NCBI GenBank assembly: GCA_950097015.1
Contig: CATNEN010000005.1
Coordinates: forward strand, 5,013,501 to 5,077,500
Length of the DNA: 64,000 nucleotides
Direction of reading: 5' to 3'
Origin: Macrostomum hystrix
Lineage: Eukaryota > Platyhelminthes > Macrostomidae
Below are positions 63,029-64,000 of this stretch, in pieces (the stretch's first letter is position 1; each line of letters begins with the position of its first letter). The position numbers were made by a program, and so were the translations under genes. The notes under the pieces are model-generated. The model had not been told where the DNA came from and made no database searches. It saw only the letters and a program-made list of their open reading frames with translations.

Positions 63029-63267
63029 AGTTATTTGCATCCATGTACAAGGTTGGTTTAAAAACACCTTTGTTCATTTATTAGTAGCTCTGATAACTTT
63101 AGAGATGGATGTGTAGTAGATCTTGAAACAGCAGCAAGTTAATGCAAGATAAATTACTTGTACTGGTATCTAGTATTTTGTCCTACCATAGCCAGTGATC
63201 CCAGTGTATACATGAGTTATTTGGTCTGGTTCAATAGTATTTAGCAGCTAAGTGTCGTCAAACTTAT

Positions 63268-63550
63268 TAGCCTGTGGGCCACGTACAGAACTATTGTGCA
63301 GCGCATCTGAAGACTGTGTACGGCTATGGACTACAGCCAGTACACTCCATTGACTGGGGGGAGGCTACACCCACCATAAGTTACCACAGCTAATACCGGT
63401 ACCCATCCATTTAATAGCTAGCTAGGTGAACTGAAGCAATTCAGAGTTAGTGCCTTTCTTAGAGACACAAATTGAAATAGGAGTCAGGAATCGAACCATC
63501 AAGCTTTAAGATGCGAGTCCAACGCTCTAACTGCTGGCTACAACCCAGCT
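63268..63550 (-). repeat. tRNA-derived SINE, family 1, complete copy
   Basis: On the minus strand: an A-box-like AGTTAGAGCG, a B box GGTTCGATTC (plus-strand GAATCGAACC at about 63488-63497), then the family body with the CCCCCAGTCAATGGAGTG and GGTGTAGCC blocks. Complete head and body. Confidence 0.8.
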
Positions 63551-63571
63551 CTGACATGTTTTAACTTAAGA

Positions 63572-63755
63572 ATTTTACGGCTGTAAAATGGGTACCAATA
63601 TTAACTAGGGGAACTGAATGTGGGTCTGGCATCCCTCAGTCCATGGACTGAACAGCCATGTGCAGCCTTTAGATACGAGCGTATGCTGCACAATAGCTGT
63701 GGCCGTGCTGTTGACCATACTGCACAATTGGCCGGATAGGTATAATAAATTATAT
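63572..63755 (+). repeat. SINE family 1, diverged 5'-truncated copy
   Basis: CAGTCCATGGACTGAACAGC, GTGCTGTTGACCATACTGCA and an A/T tail; more diverged than the other copies. Confidence 0.7.
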
Positions 63756-63877
63756 TAATTACTTAGCCTGTATATAATATATGTGCTATGTTATTTATTT
63801 TTCTGCTCTGTTTAATACATTTAAAACCAACAAGCTAACCAACAACTCTCTTAACCACCTTATCCTTTTCAAACAGG

Positions 63878-64000
63878 TTAAGGAATGGCAAGATTCTCAA
63901 TCTGCATGTACGAGAGCTTACTGGAACTTCTACTGTATCTGGTGCTTGGCCAACAAGAGCTAGCCTGAATGCTGCTGCCATCCAAGATTATGAAAGGCAT
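63878..64000 (+). CDS. Possible exon running off the window
   Basis: After the acceptor TTTTCAAACAG one frame stays open to the window end: LRNGKILNLHVRELTGTSTV, then SGAWPTRASLNAAAIQDYER. The composition looks coding. No family recognised. It may be the same gene as the candidate exon at 62423-62526. Confidence 0.35.

Overview
This window is a stretch of an invertebrate animal nuclear genome. The evidence is spliced genes with canonical GT/AG introns, tRNA-derived SINEs, LTR retrotransposons, Helitrons, TIR DNA transposons, mini- and microsatellites, and a leukotriene A4 hydrolase gene and an ETS-domain exon that are clearly metazoan. I cannot name the species; a repeat-rich flatworm or other lophotrochozoan is a guess only. 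There is no sign of bacterial, organellar or CRISPR sequence.

Layout. 971-7238 (minus): a complete seven-exon LTA4H-type aminopeptidase/epoxide hydrolase gene. Every intron phase joins and it gives about 619 residues. Its introns hold SINEs and a ~1.24 kb 23-bp minisatellite. 8054-12802 (minus): a young Ty3/Gypsy element with one intact 1310-residue Gag-Pol ORF and 177-bp LTRs differing at one base. 14668-18780: a 4.1 kb inverted-repeat element with an 8-bp target duplication, enclosing an integrase fragment and an unknown ORF with its own TATA box. 18907-22263: a 3.35 kb inverted-repeat DNA transposon with a 4-bp target duplication and a spliced (at least four-exon) transposase-like gene of a type I cannot assign to a superfamily. 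22264-24085: a Helitron helicase scrap, a perfect histone-type 3' stem-loop, and a small unknown gene. 24086-30205: a second Gypsy-like element with near-identical 655-bp LTRs that has lost its reverse transcriptase and integrase core by two in-frame deletions. 30206-36393: a Helitron (3' terminus seen) carrying a helicase remnant, a two-exon RGG/zinc-knuckle protein and, divergent from it, a three-exon RPA70-like protein. 36394-44159: a larger but mutated relative of the second Gypsy element, cut off exactly at the Helitron 3' end. 45515-47675: a scrambled Copia element. 47959-52377: a second Helitron with both ends visible, abutting the 5' end of a third. 52378-64000: sparse sequence with an unknown small gene, an 18-bp satellite, SINEs, one ETS-domain exon of the ETV6/Yan type, and two possible exons of an unknown gene.

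Most novel signals. (1) Four retroelement-associated ORFs of unknown function share an N-terminal motif of the form EN...P-E/Q-x-x-PT-x-P; three of them read PTRPRL, and two begin with a KEN sequence. (2) A non-autonomous LTR element kept one long reading frame through two deletions. (3) An unassigned transposase family with fully delimited ends. (4) A Helitron with two head-to-head nucleic-acid-binding cargo genes.
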